From Verrucomicrobiales bacterium (GTDB taxonomy: Bacteria; Verrucomicrobiota; Verrucomicrobiia; Verrucomicrobiales; DEV007): DNA of 10,972 bases. Location of the stretch: NCBI GenBank assembly GCA_023253615.1, contig JALRFZ010000359.1:1-10972 (forward strand), read 5' to 3'. Within the stretch, counting starts at the first letter, position 1, and every line of letters starts with the position of its first letter. Of the stretch, positions 1 through 5,757 are shown one piece after another. The notes under the pieces were generated by a model. It was not told where the DNA came from and did not search any database. It saw nothing but the letters and a program-made list of their open reading frames with translations. A program made the position numbers and the translations under genes.

Positions 1-172
1 CTCCCAAATTTTCCAGAATGGGAGATTCTCCGCTCAGACTGAAGGTCGCGGAGCCATCCGCGTTTTCCTTCACGGTCACGGTGAAATCGGCGCGGGCGCC
101 GGCGGTAAAGAAGTGCGACATTCCAACGAGCGCACTCAGGAAGAGAAGGGGGGAAGCGAAACGCGTTTTCAT
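1..172 (-). CDS. Secreted protein of unknown function, N-terminal fragment
   Basis: The frame opens with ATG at 172 and runs off the left edge after 57 codons without a stop, so only the N-terminus is visible. It begins MKTRFASPLLFLSALVG, a basic n-region followed by a hydrophobic core, and has an A-R-A motif just before Asp29, which fits a type I signal peptide cleaved after about residue 28. The mature part starts DFTVTVKENADGSATFSLSG, a polar, Thr/Ser/Val-rich strand-like stretch common in exported beta-rich proteins, including PEP-CTERM-type proteins of Verrucomicrobiota. The C-terminus that would show a sorting signal is outside the window. No Shine-Dalgarno sequence precedes the ATG (the preceding bases are CCAGTTCAAA). 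The function is not recognised; export is well supported and everything else is inference. Confidence 0.72.
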   Translation of the reverse strand, partial: MKTRFASPLLFLSALVGMSHFFTAGARADFTVTVKENADGSATFSLSGESPILENLG

Positions 173-610
173 TTTGAACTGGTTGTAGGCGAAGAGCAGA
201 CTGTAAACCTCCGACGCTGCCTGTCGAATCAAATTTCTCCGTTCTTCGGAAAAGTTTGATCCTCCACGCCAAGGGTTCCGGCAAGTCCGCCGGTTGTCAC
301 TCGGAACAGGATTTGACCGGATCGCAAACCCGATCCAAGGGAATGGCGACCGCTGCAACCGGTCGATGATGGCCTCTTTCAAGCGTTTCAGCGGTTCCAC
401 GTCCCGTGATCGGTAAACTCAAACGTGGGGCGCCCGGCGTTTCCAAGGCCGACCCAAACTCCTCCTCCTGCCGAAGCAACGACCGTTGGAACCTGCTTCC
501 ACCGCGTCGACGATGAGAAGCGCCGTCAACATGACGGCAGGCGGGAGCCCCGTCCACGATCGATCCCGCCCGGCCGATCTCCTGCGACTGAAATCGCAGC
601 CACATTGGGA
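173..610. other. Intergenic region with no supported gene
   Basis: This 438-base stretch lies between the start of the secreted-protein gene and the end of the nucleotidyltransferase gene. Both strands have open frames, for example one on the minus strand from 662 to 297 and one on the plus strand starting at 425. Their predicted proteins are rich in Arg, Ser and Pro with no recognisable motif, and they run into the nucleotidyltransferase gene in a different frame, so I treat them as chance frames. I see no tRNA cloverleaf, CRISPR-like repeat or insertion-sequence end. The part next to the secreted-protein gene (173-260) is relatively AT-rich and probably carries its promoter, but no convincing -35/-10 pair stands out. 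The half next to the nucleotidyltransferase holds inverted repeats, listed separately. Confidence 0.5.
522..599 (-). other. Cluster of three inverted repeats after the five-gene unit
   Basis: Reading the minus strand after the nucleotidyltransferase stop at 611, three perfect inverted repeats follow in series. They are 6+6 bases at 594-599/582-587 with a 6-base loop, 7+7 bases at 564-570/540-546 with a 17-base loop, and 7+7 bases (GCCGTCA/TGACGGC) at 532-538/522-528 with a 3-base loop. None is followed by a run of T on either strand, so a classical intrinsic terminator is not shown. The position directly behind the last gene of a transcription unit fits transcript-end stabilisation or factor-assisted termination, but repeats this short can arise by chance in GC-rich DNA. 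Confidence 0.3.
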
Positions 611-1321
611 TCACCCTTCGTTCAACTCCCGAAGCACTTCGGGATCGCGCACGTCGGCCCACTCGCCGGCGAGTTCGACGGCCTCGATCTTCAGACCATC
701 ACGCACCTGGGCGGCGATGGCGTCGGTGAGTTCGTATTCGCCGCGCGGCGAAAGTTCGAGCCTGGCGGTGTAGTCGAAGATCCGCGGGGAAAAGGCGTAG
801 ATGCCGGCGTTGTAGTAGGGGCTGGTCGGCTGTCCCTCGCCGGGCTTCTCGATGAGGTCGGTGACGTAGCCGTTCTCAATGAAGACCGCCCCGCCCTTGC
901 GGACGTCTTCGGCGATCTTCACGGTGAGTTTGCCATCGACACCCGCACAATCGACGAGCGGAGCGTAGGACGCCGGGGGCACGAGGATGTCGCCGTAGCT
1001 GAGGATGAAAGGATCGGCCCCGGCGAAATCTTTCGCGAGTTCGACGACGCGGCCGGTGCCATCCTGCACGATCTGCTCGACATACTCGATGGCGCAGCCG
1101 AAACCGGAACCATCGCCGAAGTGATCGAAGATGACCTCCTTGCGCCAGCCGACGACGATGAGGATGCGCTCGACGCCGTTGGCGACGAGTCCACGCACGA
1201 TGGATTCTAGAATGGGCGTGCCTTTCACGCGCACCATCGGCTTGGGCAGCTCGTCAGTGAGCTCCTTCATGCGTGTGCCTCGTCCGGCGGCGAGGATGAC
1301 GGCTTTGGTCACTTGCTTCAT
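611..1321 (-). CDS. Sugar-phosphate nucleotidyltransferase (NTP_transferase family)
   Basis: The 236-residue product transfers a nucleotidyl group from an NTP to a sugar 1-phosphate, releasing pyrophosphate and giving an activated sugar for cell-envelope or polysaccharide synthesis in the cytoplasm. The nucleotide-binding signature LAAGRGTRM lies at residues 10-18, followed by LPKPM at 25-29, QDGTG at 86-90, the metal-binding YGD at 109-111, IEKP at 157-160, YYNAGIYAF at 169-177, and the second metal Asp in WADVRDPEVL (Asp223). The length matches single-domain members such as RmlA-like or MurU-like enzymes. There is no left-handed beta-helix acyltransferase domain of the GlmU type. The exact sugar and base cannot be read from sequence. 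It starts with ATG 19 bases after the aminotransferase stop and is the last gene of the five-gene minus-strand run. No Shine-Dalgarno is visible. Confidence 0.9.
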   Translation of the reverse strand: MKQVTKAVILAAGRGTRMKELTDELPKPMVRVKGTPILESIVRGLVANGVERILIVVGWRKEVIFDHFGDGSGFGCAIEYVEQIVQDGTGRVVELAKDFAGADPFILSYGDILVPPASYAPLVDCAGVDGKLTVKIAEDVRKGGAVFIENGYVTDLIEKPGEGQPTSPYYNAGIYAFSPRIFDYTARLELSPRGEYELTDAIAAQVRDGLKIEAVELAGEWADVRDPEVLRELNEG

Positions 1322-1340
1322 GCTTCGGATACGAAAAGGT

Positions 1341-2531
1341 TCAGCCGAGGCGCTTCACGAGGGCGGCCATGCGGTCCATCGCGATCTCGATTTTTTCGTA
1401 GGCGGTCGCGTAGCAGGCCCGCACGGAGCCTTCGCCCGCCTGCCCGAAGGCACTGCCGGGCACGACCGCGACGCTCTCTTCTTCAAGCAGGCGCAGGGCG
1501 AACTCCTTGCTGGTGAGTCCGTACTTCCGGATATCGGGGAACATGTAGAAGGCTCCGCCGGGAGAGAAACAGGGCAGCCCCATCTCGGCAAATCGCTTCA
1601 ACATCAGGTTGCGACGCTGGGCATAGGAGCGGCGCATCCGCTCGACTTCGGGTGCACCGTTTTTCAGGGCCTCGATCGCCGCCTGCTGGCTCATCATGGG
1701 AGCGCAGAGCATCGAATATTGATGGATCTTCATCATCGCCTCGGTGAGGATGGTGGGGGCGCAGGCATACCCGAGACGGAAACCGGTCATGGCGAAAGCC
1801 TTCGAGAAACCGTGAAGCAGCACGGTGCGCTCGCGCATCCCGGGAAAGCTGGCGATGGAGGTGTGCTCGCCGGGCGACATGCCGTCGCTGCCGCCGTAGA
1901 GGAGTTCGCAATAGATCTCATCCGTGACGACGATGAGGTCGTGTTTGATGGCGAGAGCGGCGATCTTTTCGAGTTCCTCGACCGGCTCGACCGCACCCGT
2001 GGGATTGGTCGGGAAATTGAGGAGAATGATGCGGGTCTTGTCGGTGATGGCCGCCTCGACGTCGGAGGCACGGAGCACGAAATTGTCCTCGACCTTCGTC
2101 TGGATGGTCACGGGTTTGCCGTAGGCGAGAACGATGCTGGGATTGTAGCTGACGTAACAGGGCTCGTGATAGATCACCTCTTCGCCGGGATTGAGGAGGG
2201 CGCGGAAGACGAGATCGAGCGCCTCGGACACGCCGACGGTCACGAGGATCTCGCCGGCGGGATCGTAGGAGACCCTGAAAAGCCCCTCGACATACTTCGC
2301 GATTTCCTGCCGCAGGGAGAGGAGCCCGAGGTTCGAGGTGTAGCTCGTCTGCCCTTTCTCGAGGGAAAAGATGGCGGCCTCGCGGATGTGCCAGGGCGAA
2401 CAGAAATCAGGTTCGCCGACGCCGAGGGAGATGACGTCGTCGCGTCCGACCACGAGCTCGAAGAAGTCGCGGATGCCGGAGCGGGGAAGGTCGCGCACAT
2501 GCTGCGCGATGCGGTCTTGCAGGGGTTTCAT
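1341..2531 (-). CDS. PLP-dependent aminotransferase, class I/II (AlaT/YugH-like)
   Basis: This 396-residue fold-type I enzyme moves an amino group between an amino acid and a 2-oxo acid using pyridoxal phosphate. Visible landmarks are VISLGVGEPDF (33-43), SYTSNLGL (63-70), FPTNPTG (173-179), TDEIY with the PLP-ring Asp204, the Schiff-base lysine Lys244 in SKAFAMTGFR (243-252), GGAFYMFPD (325-333) and Arg371, the expected substrate-carboxylate arginine. The N-terminus, with SGIRDFFELV followed by GVGEPDF, resembles B. subtilis AlaT (YugH), an alanine transaminase paired with the Lrp-type regulator AlaR. The same pairing with an Lrp gene occurs here, so alanine or a similar amino acid is the best guess, but specificity is inferred. 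I chose ATG at 2531. A TTG six bases upstream (2537) is possible, but neither has a Shine-Dalgarno. The 98-base gap upstream leaves room for its own promoter. Confidence 0.92.
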   Translation of the reverse strand: MKPLQDRIAQHVRDLPRSGIRDFFELVVGRDDVISLGVGEPDFCSPWHIREAAIFSLEKGQTSYTSNLGLLSLRQEIAKYVEGLFRVSYDPAGEILVTVGVSEALDLVFRALLNPGEEVIYHEPCYVSYNPSIVLAYGKPVTIQTKVEDNFVLRASDVEAAITDKTRIILLNFPTNPTGAVEPVEELEKIAALAIKHDLIVVTDEIYCELLYGGSDGMSPGEHTSIASFPGMRERTVLLHGFSKAFAMTGFRLGYACAPTILTEAMMKIHQYSMLCAPMMSQQAAIEALKNGAPEVERMRRSYAQRRNLMLKRFAEMGLPCFSPGGAFYMFPDIRKYGLTSKEFALRLLEEESVAVVPGSAFGQAGEGSVRACYATAYEKIEIAMDRMAALVKRLG

Positions 2532-2629
2532 TGACAAAGGCGGATGGAAAGAAAGGAATCGATGAAGATCCGGGACGGGACGGACCCCGACTCCCGCAAG
2601 CCGGGGACCGCGCGGCCCGTGGAGGAATG

Positions 2630-3109
2630 TCAGGGCGAGACGGCGAGGCGCTCGTCGACGCGGGCTTCGCCGGCGATGAAACCACTTTGCTTGTAGACTT
2701 TCAGCTGGAAGTGCGTGGCGGTGGAGAGCACTCCATCGAGGGTGCTGAGTTTTTCACTGACGAATCGCGCCACTTCGCGGAGGTCTTCGCCCTCGACGAG
2801 CACGGCGAGATCGTAGCCACCGCTCATGAGATAGCAGCTCGTGACCTGGTCGAAACGCGCGATGCGCTGGGCGAGGCGGTCGAATCCACCGTCGCGCTCG
2901 GGGGTGAGCTTCACCTCGATGAGGGCGGAGACATGGCGCTGGCCGGCACGCTCGGGATCGACGACGGCGTGATAACCGAGAATGGCCCCCTTGGCCTGCA
3001 GGTCGGCGATCATCGCGGCGACTTCCGCTTCGGTGCGGCCGAGCCGATCCGCCAGCCGCGAGGTCGAGAGCCGCGCATCATTCTGCAAGAGTTCCAAAAG
3101 GGCATCCAT
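2630..3109 (-). CDS. Lrp/AsnC family transcriptional regulator
   Basis: The 159-residue protein has the two-part Lrp layout. An N-terminal winged-helix DNA-binding domain (about 1-50) contains the helix pair around LSTSRLADRLGRTEAEVAAM and the GAILGYHAVVDPE hinge. It is followed by a RAM/ligand-binding domain (about 58-140) with the conserved SGGYDLAVLVEGED segment (96-109). A charged tail of about 18 residues extends beyond the RAM domain. Proteins of this family form octamer-like assemblies and sense amino acids to control transport and metabolism genes. It sits 24 bases after the phosphofructokinase stop and directly before the aminotransferase gene, so regulation of that aminotransferase is the likely job, by analogy with AlaR-AlaT of B. 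subtilis. The ATG at 3109 gives the normal N-terminus. The preceding GGAATTGAATTGGT has no good ribosome-binding site. Confidence 0.92.
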   Translation of the reverse strand: MDALLELLQNDARLSTSRLADRLGRTEAEVAAMIADLQAKGAILGYHAVVDPERAGQRHVSALIEVKLTPERDGGFDRLAQRIARFDQVTSCYLMSGGYDLAVLVEGEDLREVARFVSEKLSTLDGVLSTATHFQLKVYKQSGFIAGEARVDERLAVSP

Positions 3110-3133
3110 ACCAATTCAATTCCGTTCGTTTGT

Positions 3134-4207
3134 TCAATCTCCAAAACAGATCCCGACGGATTTCGCCGCCTCGACGATTTCGCCTTCGGGATCGACCAGC
3201 TTCAATTTCCGGACGGCATCCTCGATGAGGACGGAGCCGACGTGATACTGCTGGTAGCTGACCATACGTCCGAAGCGCTTTTCTTCTATCAATTTCACGG
3301 CCTCGACACCGAATCGCATTCCGAGGACGCGGTCGAGACAGGTGGGGCTGCCACCGCGCTGAAGATGCCCGAGCCGGGTGCAGCGGGTCTCCTTGCCGGT
3401 GAGGTCGGCGAGCTTCCCCGCGACGAGATCGCCGATGCCGCCGAGACGCACTTCACCCTCGCCACCCGCATCTTTCACGACGTGATGACCGCCTGCCGGA
3501 GCCGCACCTTCGGCGACGACGACGAGGGAGCTGCGGAATCCGAGCCGCTCGCGTTCGAGGATGGACTCGGCCACTTTCTCATAGGAAAAAGGGATCTCGG
3601 GAATGAGGATGCTGCTGGCACCACCGGCGATGCCGCCATAAAGGGCGATCCAGCCGGCGTGGCGCCCCATCACTTCGAGGACCATGACCCGGGCATGACT
3701 CTCGGCGGTGGTGTGGAGCCGGTCGAGCGAATCGGTGACGACCTGCACGGCCGAGTCGAAACCGAAGGTCGTCGCCGTGGCTTCGAGATCGTTGTCGATC
3801 GTCTTGGGCACGCCGACGACGGGGAATCCCTCCTGATAAAACTGCAAGGCGGTGGTGAGGCTGCCGTCGCCCCCGACACACACGAGCGCGGAGACGCCGA
3901 GTTTGCGCAGGGTGCGGAAGGCATCCTGCATGAGTTCGGCGGGGATCTTGCGCACGCCGCCCTCGCCGACCTTCCCGGCGAAGTGCCCGCGGTTCGAAGT
4001 GCCGAGAATGGTGCCGCCGAGTTTCAGGATGCCCTCGGTTTTCTCAACTCGGAGGATCTTGTAATCGCCGGGAGAGAGGAGGCCTTCGTAGCCGTCGCGG
4101 AATCCGAGCACTTCCCAGCCGAGACGCGCCGCCGTACCCACAACTCCGTGGGTGACGGCGTTCAGTCCGGGGCAATCCCCTCCTCCGTTGAGCAATCCGA
4201 TTCTCAT
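3134..4207 (-). CDS. pfkA: 6-phosphofructokinase, probably ATP-dependent (group III-like)
   Basis: The 357-residue enzyme phosphorylates fructose 6-phosphate to fructose 1,6-bisphosphate in glycolysis. The start MRIGLLNGGGDCPGLNAV is the canonical PFK N-terminus, which fixes ATG 4207. A longer frame reaching further upstream adds 43 unrelated residues and overlaps the carboxypeptidase gene. GGDGS is at 112-116, PKTIDND at 134-140 with catalytic Asp138, MGRHAGW at 180-186, and LGHLQRGGSPTCLDR at 279-293. Gly115 occupies the position of E. coli Gly104 and Lys135 that of Gly124. PPi-using enzymes usually carry Asp/Lys there, while Gly/Lys is known from group III ATP enzymes such as actinomycete, trypanosome and plant PFKs. 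ATP is therefore the predicted donor, by inference. The gene begins 16 bases after the carboxypeptidase stop and has no Shine-Dalgarno. Confidence 0.95.
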   Translation of the reverse strand: MRIGLLNGGGDCPGLNAVTHGVVGTAARLGWEVLGFRDGYEGLLSPGDYKILRVEKTEGILKLGGTILGTSNRGHFAGKVGEGGVRKIPAELMQDAFRTLRKLGVSALVCVGGDGSLTTALQFYQEGFPVVGVPKTIDNDLEATATTFGFDSAVQVVTDSLDRLHTTAESHARVMVLEVMGRHAGWIALYGGIAGGASSILIPEIPFSYEKVAESILERERLGFRSSLVVVAEGAAPAGGHHVVKDAGGEGEVRLGGIGDLVAGKLADLTGKETRCTRLGHLQRGGSPTCLDRVLGMRFGVEAVKLIEEKRFGRMVSYQQYHVGSVLIEDAVRKLKLVDPEGEIVEAAKSVGICFGD

Positions 4208-4223
4208 GGCCCGGGACTGAGCC

Positions 4224-5153
4224 CTAATCCGCCCCCTTTCGCAAGCGCTCTTTGGCTCCGTCGCCCCCGCCGGCGTCGAGCCGCGCCCAGCCCTCGTGGA
4301 GGAGCAACACCGCTTCACGGAAACGATCTTCGGCATCGAGCACGACGACGATGAGCCGCTCTTCCCGACCTGCCGCGCCCGCCGCCCCCCCGGGGGCCGG
4401 CCTGGTCGCGGTGGCGACGAGACAGGGGCCGGAGAGCCGCGTCGTGCCGGTCTTCATGCCATCGACCCCGCGCGAACCCACGAGTTCGTTCGTGTTCACG
4501 AGCCTGACTTCGACCTTTCCGCCATGTCGTTGAAACGGGACGACGATTTCTTTTCCGGCCCCGTAATCGAGAAAACCCGGCGTATCGATCGCCGCGAGAG
4601 CGAGTTTTCCCAGATCGGCGGCGGTGGAGACGCCCTTTGCCGCACCCTCGTCGAGCCCGTGGGGATTGACGAAGCGGGTGTCATCCATCCCGAGCCGCGC
4701 GGCGAGAGCGTTCATCTTTTCGACGAAAACAGGGACTCCGCCTCCGTCCGGGGTCTCCGGCACCAGGCGCCGGCCGATCGCTTCGGCGAAGGCATGGGTC
4801 GAGGTGTTGTCGGATGCCATCATCGCGGCGAAGAGCGCGGTGCGCAGGGAGAGGAGGTCTCCGCCGCGGAGGGCGAGTGGATTCGCCCCTCCCCTGATGG
4901 CCGCGTCCGGCACGGTGAAGGTCCACTCCGCCGGATCGACCGATGCCACCGCACACCATTCCAGCGCCACGATCACCGCCGCGATCTTGGTGAGGCTGGC
5001 GACCTGCCGCGGCTGCGATTGGTTCCGCGTGAGGAGGATGCGTCCCGAGCCATGTTCGACGACGAGATGCGACCCGGCCCCGTGGACGGTCATGGTGGAC
5101 AAGATCATCGGCAGCAGCCCCGTCAGGAGCCGGAGAGAAGGAGTGCGGGACAT
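4224..5153 (-). CDS. D-alanyl-D-alanine carboxypeptidase-type serine peptidase (S11)
   Basis: The 309-residue exported penicillin-binding-protein-type enzyme would trim the terminal D-alanine from peptidoglycan stem peptides in the periplasm. All three active-site motifs are present: S53-L-T-K56 (nucleophile and general base), S114-D-N116 and K234-T-G236. The family motif RFVNPHGLD (160-168) is also there. Residues 1-26 form a signal peptide with a hydrophobic core (LRLLTGLLPMILSTMTV) and a cleavage site near VHG-A-G. The product ends soon after the catalytic domain in a charged tail, so the beta-sandwich domain and amphipathic membrane anchor of PBP5-type enzymes are absent, suggesting a soluble periplasmic form. 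The frame is open to 5204, but that extension would translate the terminator hairpin at 5168-5201. ATG 5153, just before the signal peptide, is therefore the start. It is the first gene of the five-gene unit. Confidence 0.92.
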   Translation of the reverse strand: MSRTPSLRLLTGLLPMILSTMTVHGAGSHLVVEHGSGRILLTRNQSQPRQVASLTKIAAVIVALEWCAVASVDPAEWTFTVPDAAIRGGANPLALRGGDLLSLRTALFAAMMASDNTSTHAFAEAIGRRLVPETPDGGGVPVFVEKMNALAARLGMDDTRFVNPHGLDEGAAKGVSTAADLGKLALAAIDTPGFLDYGAGKEIVVPFQRHGGKVEVRLVNTNELVGSRGVDGMKTGTTRLSGPCLVATATRPAPGGAAGAAGREERLIVVVLDAEDRFREAVLLLHEGWARLDAGGGDGAKERLRKGAD

Positions 5154-5162
5154 GTTCGATCC

Positions 5163-5201
5163 AAAGAAAAAGCCGCAACAGGTGATCCCGTCGCGGCTTT
5201 T
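5163..5201 (-). terminator. Intrinsic terminator of the HTH/AT-hook-like gene
   Basis: A perfect 9+9-base stem (AAAAGCCGC/GCGGCTTTT, 5168-5176 with 5193-5201) encloses a 16-base loop. On the minus strand the GC-rich half-stem runs straight into CTTTTTCTTT, giving the U-rich tail of an intrinsic terminator. It starts 23 bases after the stop of the small DNA-binding protein gene and ends about 10 bases before the ATG of the carboxypeptidase gene. The same stem also has a short T-run (TTTTC) on the plus strand, so weak bidirectional action is conceivable, but no plus-strand gene ends here. Confidence 0.8.
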
Positions 5202-5224
5202 CAACGTTTACCGGGATTCCTCGA

Positions 5225-5611
5225 TCAAAGCTTTGCCTTGAGCTTGGCGTATTCGCCCTCGAGGGCGGCGATTTCGGAACGGATCGCGACCATGCGGTTG
5301 AGCGTGGCGGCGAGATCTCCGGCACCGGCGATGACGGACGGGCGGCCGGGCTTGCGTCCGGGTTTGCGACCCGGCTTCGCTGCCTTCGCTGCCTTCGCGG
5401 GGCGTCCGGGTTTGCCGGGCTTGCGCTTCTTCTTGCCACCGCGGCCGGGAGTTTCCACGCCGGCTTTCGAAAGCCACGATTTCACGGTGACAGGATTGAG
5501 ATTCCACTTTTTGACAGCGGCGGATTGCCCCCCTCTGCCCTTATCCTCGTTGTAGGACTGGATGTAGGCAATGACCTCATCCTTGGTCTTCTGGTCGTAT
5601 TTGCTGGCCAT
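5225..5611 (-). CDS. Small basic DNA-binding protein: OrfA-like HTH, AT-hook-like linker, coiled coil
   Basis: The 128-residue protein has three visible parts. Residues about 4-52 form a homeodomain-like helix-turn-helix with K-Y-D-x-x-T-K-D-E-V at the start and LNPVTVKSWLSKAGV at the end. This pattern resembles the N-terminal HTH of IS3-family OrfA transposase subunits. Residues about 55-92 are almost entirely Lys, Arg, Pro, Gly and Ala, with repeated KPGRP/KPGRK units close to the AT-hook core, suiting minor-groove binding. Residues about 99-127 form an amphipathic helix with heptad-like Leu/Ile/Met spacing, probably a dimerising coiled coil. I do not know a named function; a nucleoid-associated or global DNA-binding role is inferred. 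No partner transposase gene or terminal repeats are nearby. ATG 5611 gives MASKYDQ; an upstream in-frame TTG (5632) lies inside the leader inverted repeat. An own promoter and an intrinsic terminator suggest a monocistronic, perhaps strongly expressed gene. Confidence 0.85.
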   Translation of the reverse strand: MASKYDQKTKDEVIAYIQSYNEDKGRGGQSAAVKKWNLNPVTVKSWLSKAGVETPGRGGKKKRKPGKPGRPAKAAKAAKPGRKPGRKPGRPSVIAGAGDLAATLNRMVAIRSEIAALEGEYAKLKAKL

Positions 5612-5623
5612 TGGTCTGGTATG

Positions 5624-5639
5624 TTGAAACAAATTTCAA
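5624..5639. promoter_or_regulatory. Inverted repeat in the leader of the HTH/AT-hook-like gene
   Basis: TTGAAA and TTTCAA form a perfect 6+6-base AT-rich inverted repeat around CAAA. It lies 12 bases upstream of the ATG at 5611 and downstream of the proposed promoter, so it would be in the 5' leader. It could be an operator for the AT-preferring product itself or a weak hairpin near the ribosome entry site. The symmetry is seen; the role is inference. Confidence 0.35.
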
Positions 5640-5675
5640 ACGGAAAATTTACCCAGGGGGCGGGAACAGGGCCGG

Positions 5676-5703
5676 AACATAGGGCTCCCATTCCACTTGT
5701 AAA
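5676..5703 (-). promoter_or_regulatory. Candidate sigma70-type promoter of the HTH/AT-hook-like gene
   Basis: On the minus strand TTTACA (5703-5698) and TATGTT (5681-5676) are separated by 16 bases and match the -35 and -10 consensus in four or five positions each. Transcription would start near 5669, leaving a leader of about 58 bases that includes the inverted repeat at 5624-5639. Confidence 0.45.
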
Positions 5704-5708
5704 GCCGT

Positions 5709-5739
5709 TTGATCATGATTATACGTTTGAGAATATAGT
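5709..5739 (+). promoter_or_regulatory. Candidate promoter of the six-helix membrane protein gene
   Basis: TTGATC (5709-5714) is followed after 17 bases by AATATA (5732-5737) or after 19 bases by TATAGT (5734-5739). The start codon at 5758 follows closely, so the leader would be only about 12-20 bases. The surrounding stretch 5700-5760 is clearly AT-richer than the coding DNA and also contains the palindrome ATCATGAT. It lies back to back with the minus-strand promoter at 5676-5703. Confidence 0.4.
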
Positions 5740-5757
5740 CTTCTTGGAAACGAACAG

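Noticed and set aside
297..662. Minus-strand open frame of 121 codons in the left gap
   Set aside because: It starts inside the nucleotidyltransferase gene in another frame, is Arg-rich without motifs and has no plausible start signal. A 37-codon frame at 419-532 was also considered and dropped for the same lack of support.
1131..2534. Plus-strand open frame of 467 codons
   Set aside because: It is antisense to the aminotransferase, whose catalytic lysine, aspartate and arginine are all present on the minus strand; the plus-strand product is Asp/Glu/Gly/His-rich without a domain.
2537..2537. TTG at 2537 as the aminotransferase start
   Set aside because: It adds only two residues; ATG 2531 gives a normal N-terminus and neither has a Shine-Dalgarno. 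It cannot be fully excluded.
2531..4354. Plus-strand open frame of 607 codons, the longest in the window
   Set aside because: It lies antisense to the Lrp and phosphofructokinase genes, which have complete conserved motifs. Its own product is acidic, low in recognisable motifs and of the type produced by GC-rich third-codon bias.
5330..5430. Short tandem DNA repeats in the HTH/AT-hook-like gene
   Set aside because: They encode the KPGR and AAK units of the basic linker and are explained by the protein; I see no sign of a separate mobile or regulatory repeat.
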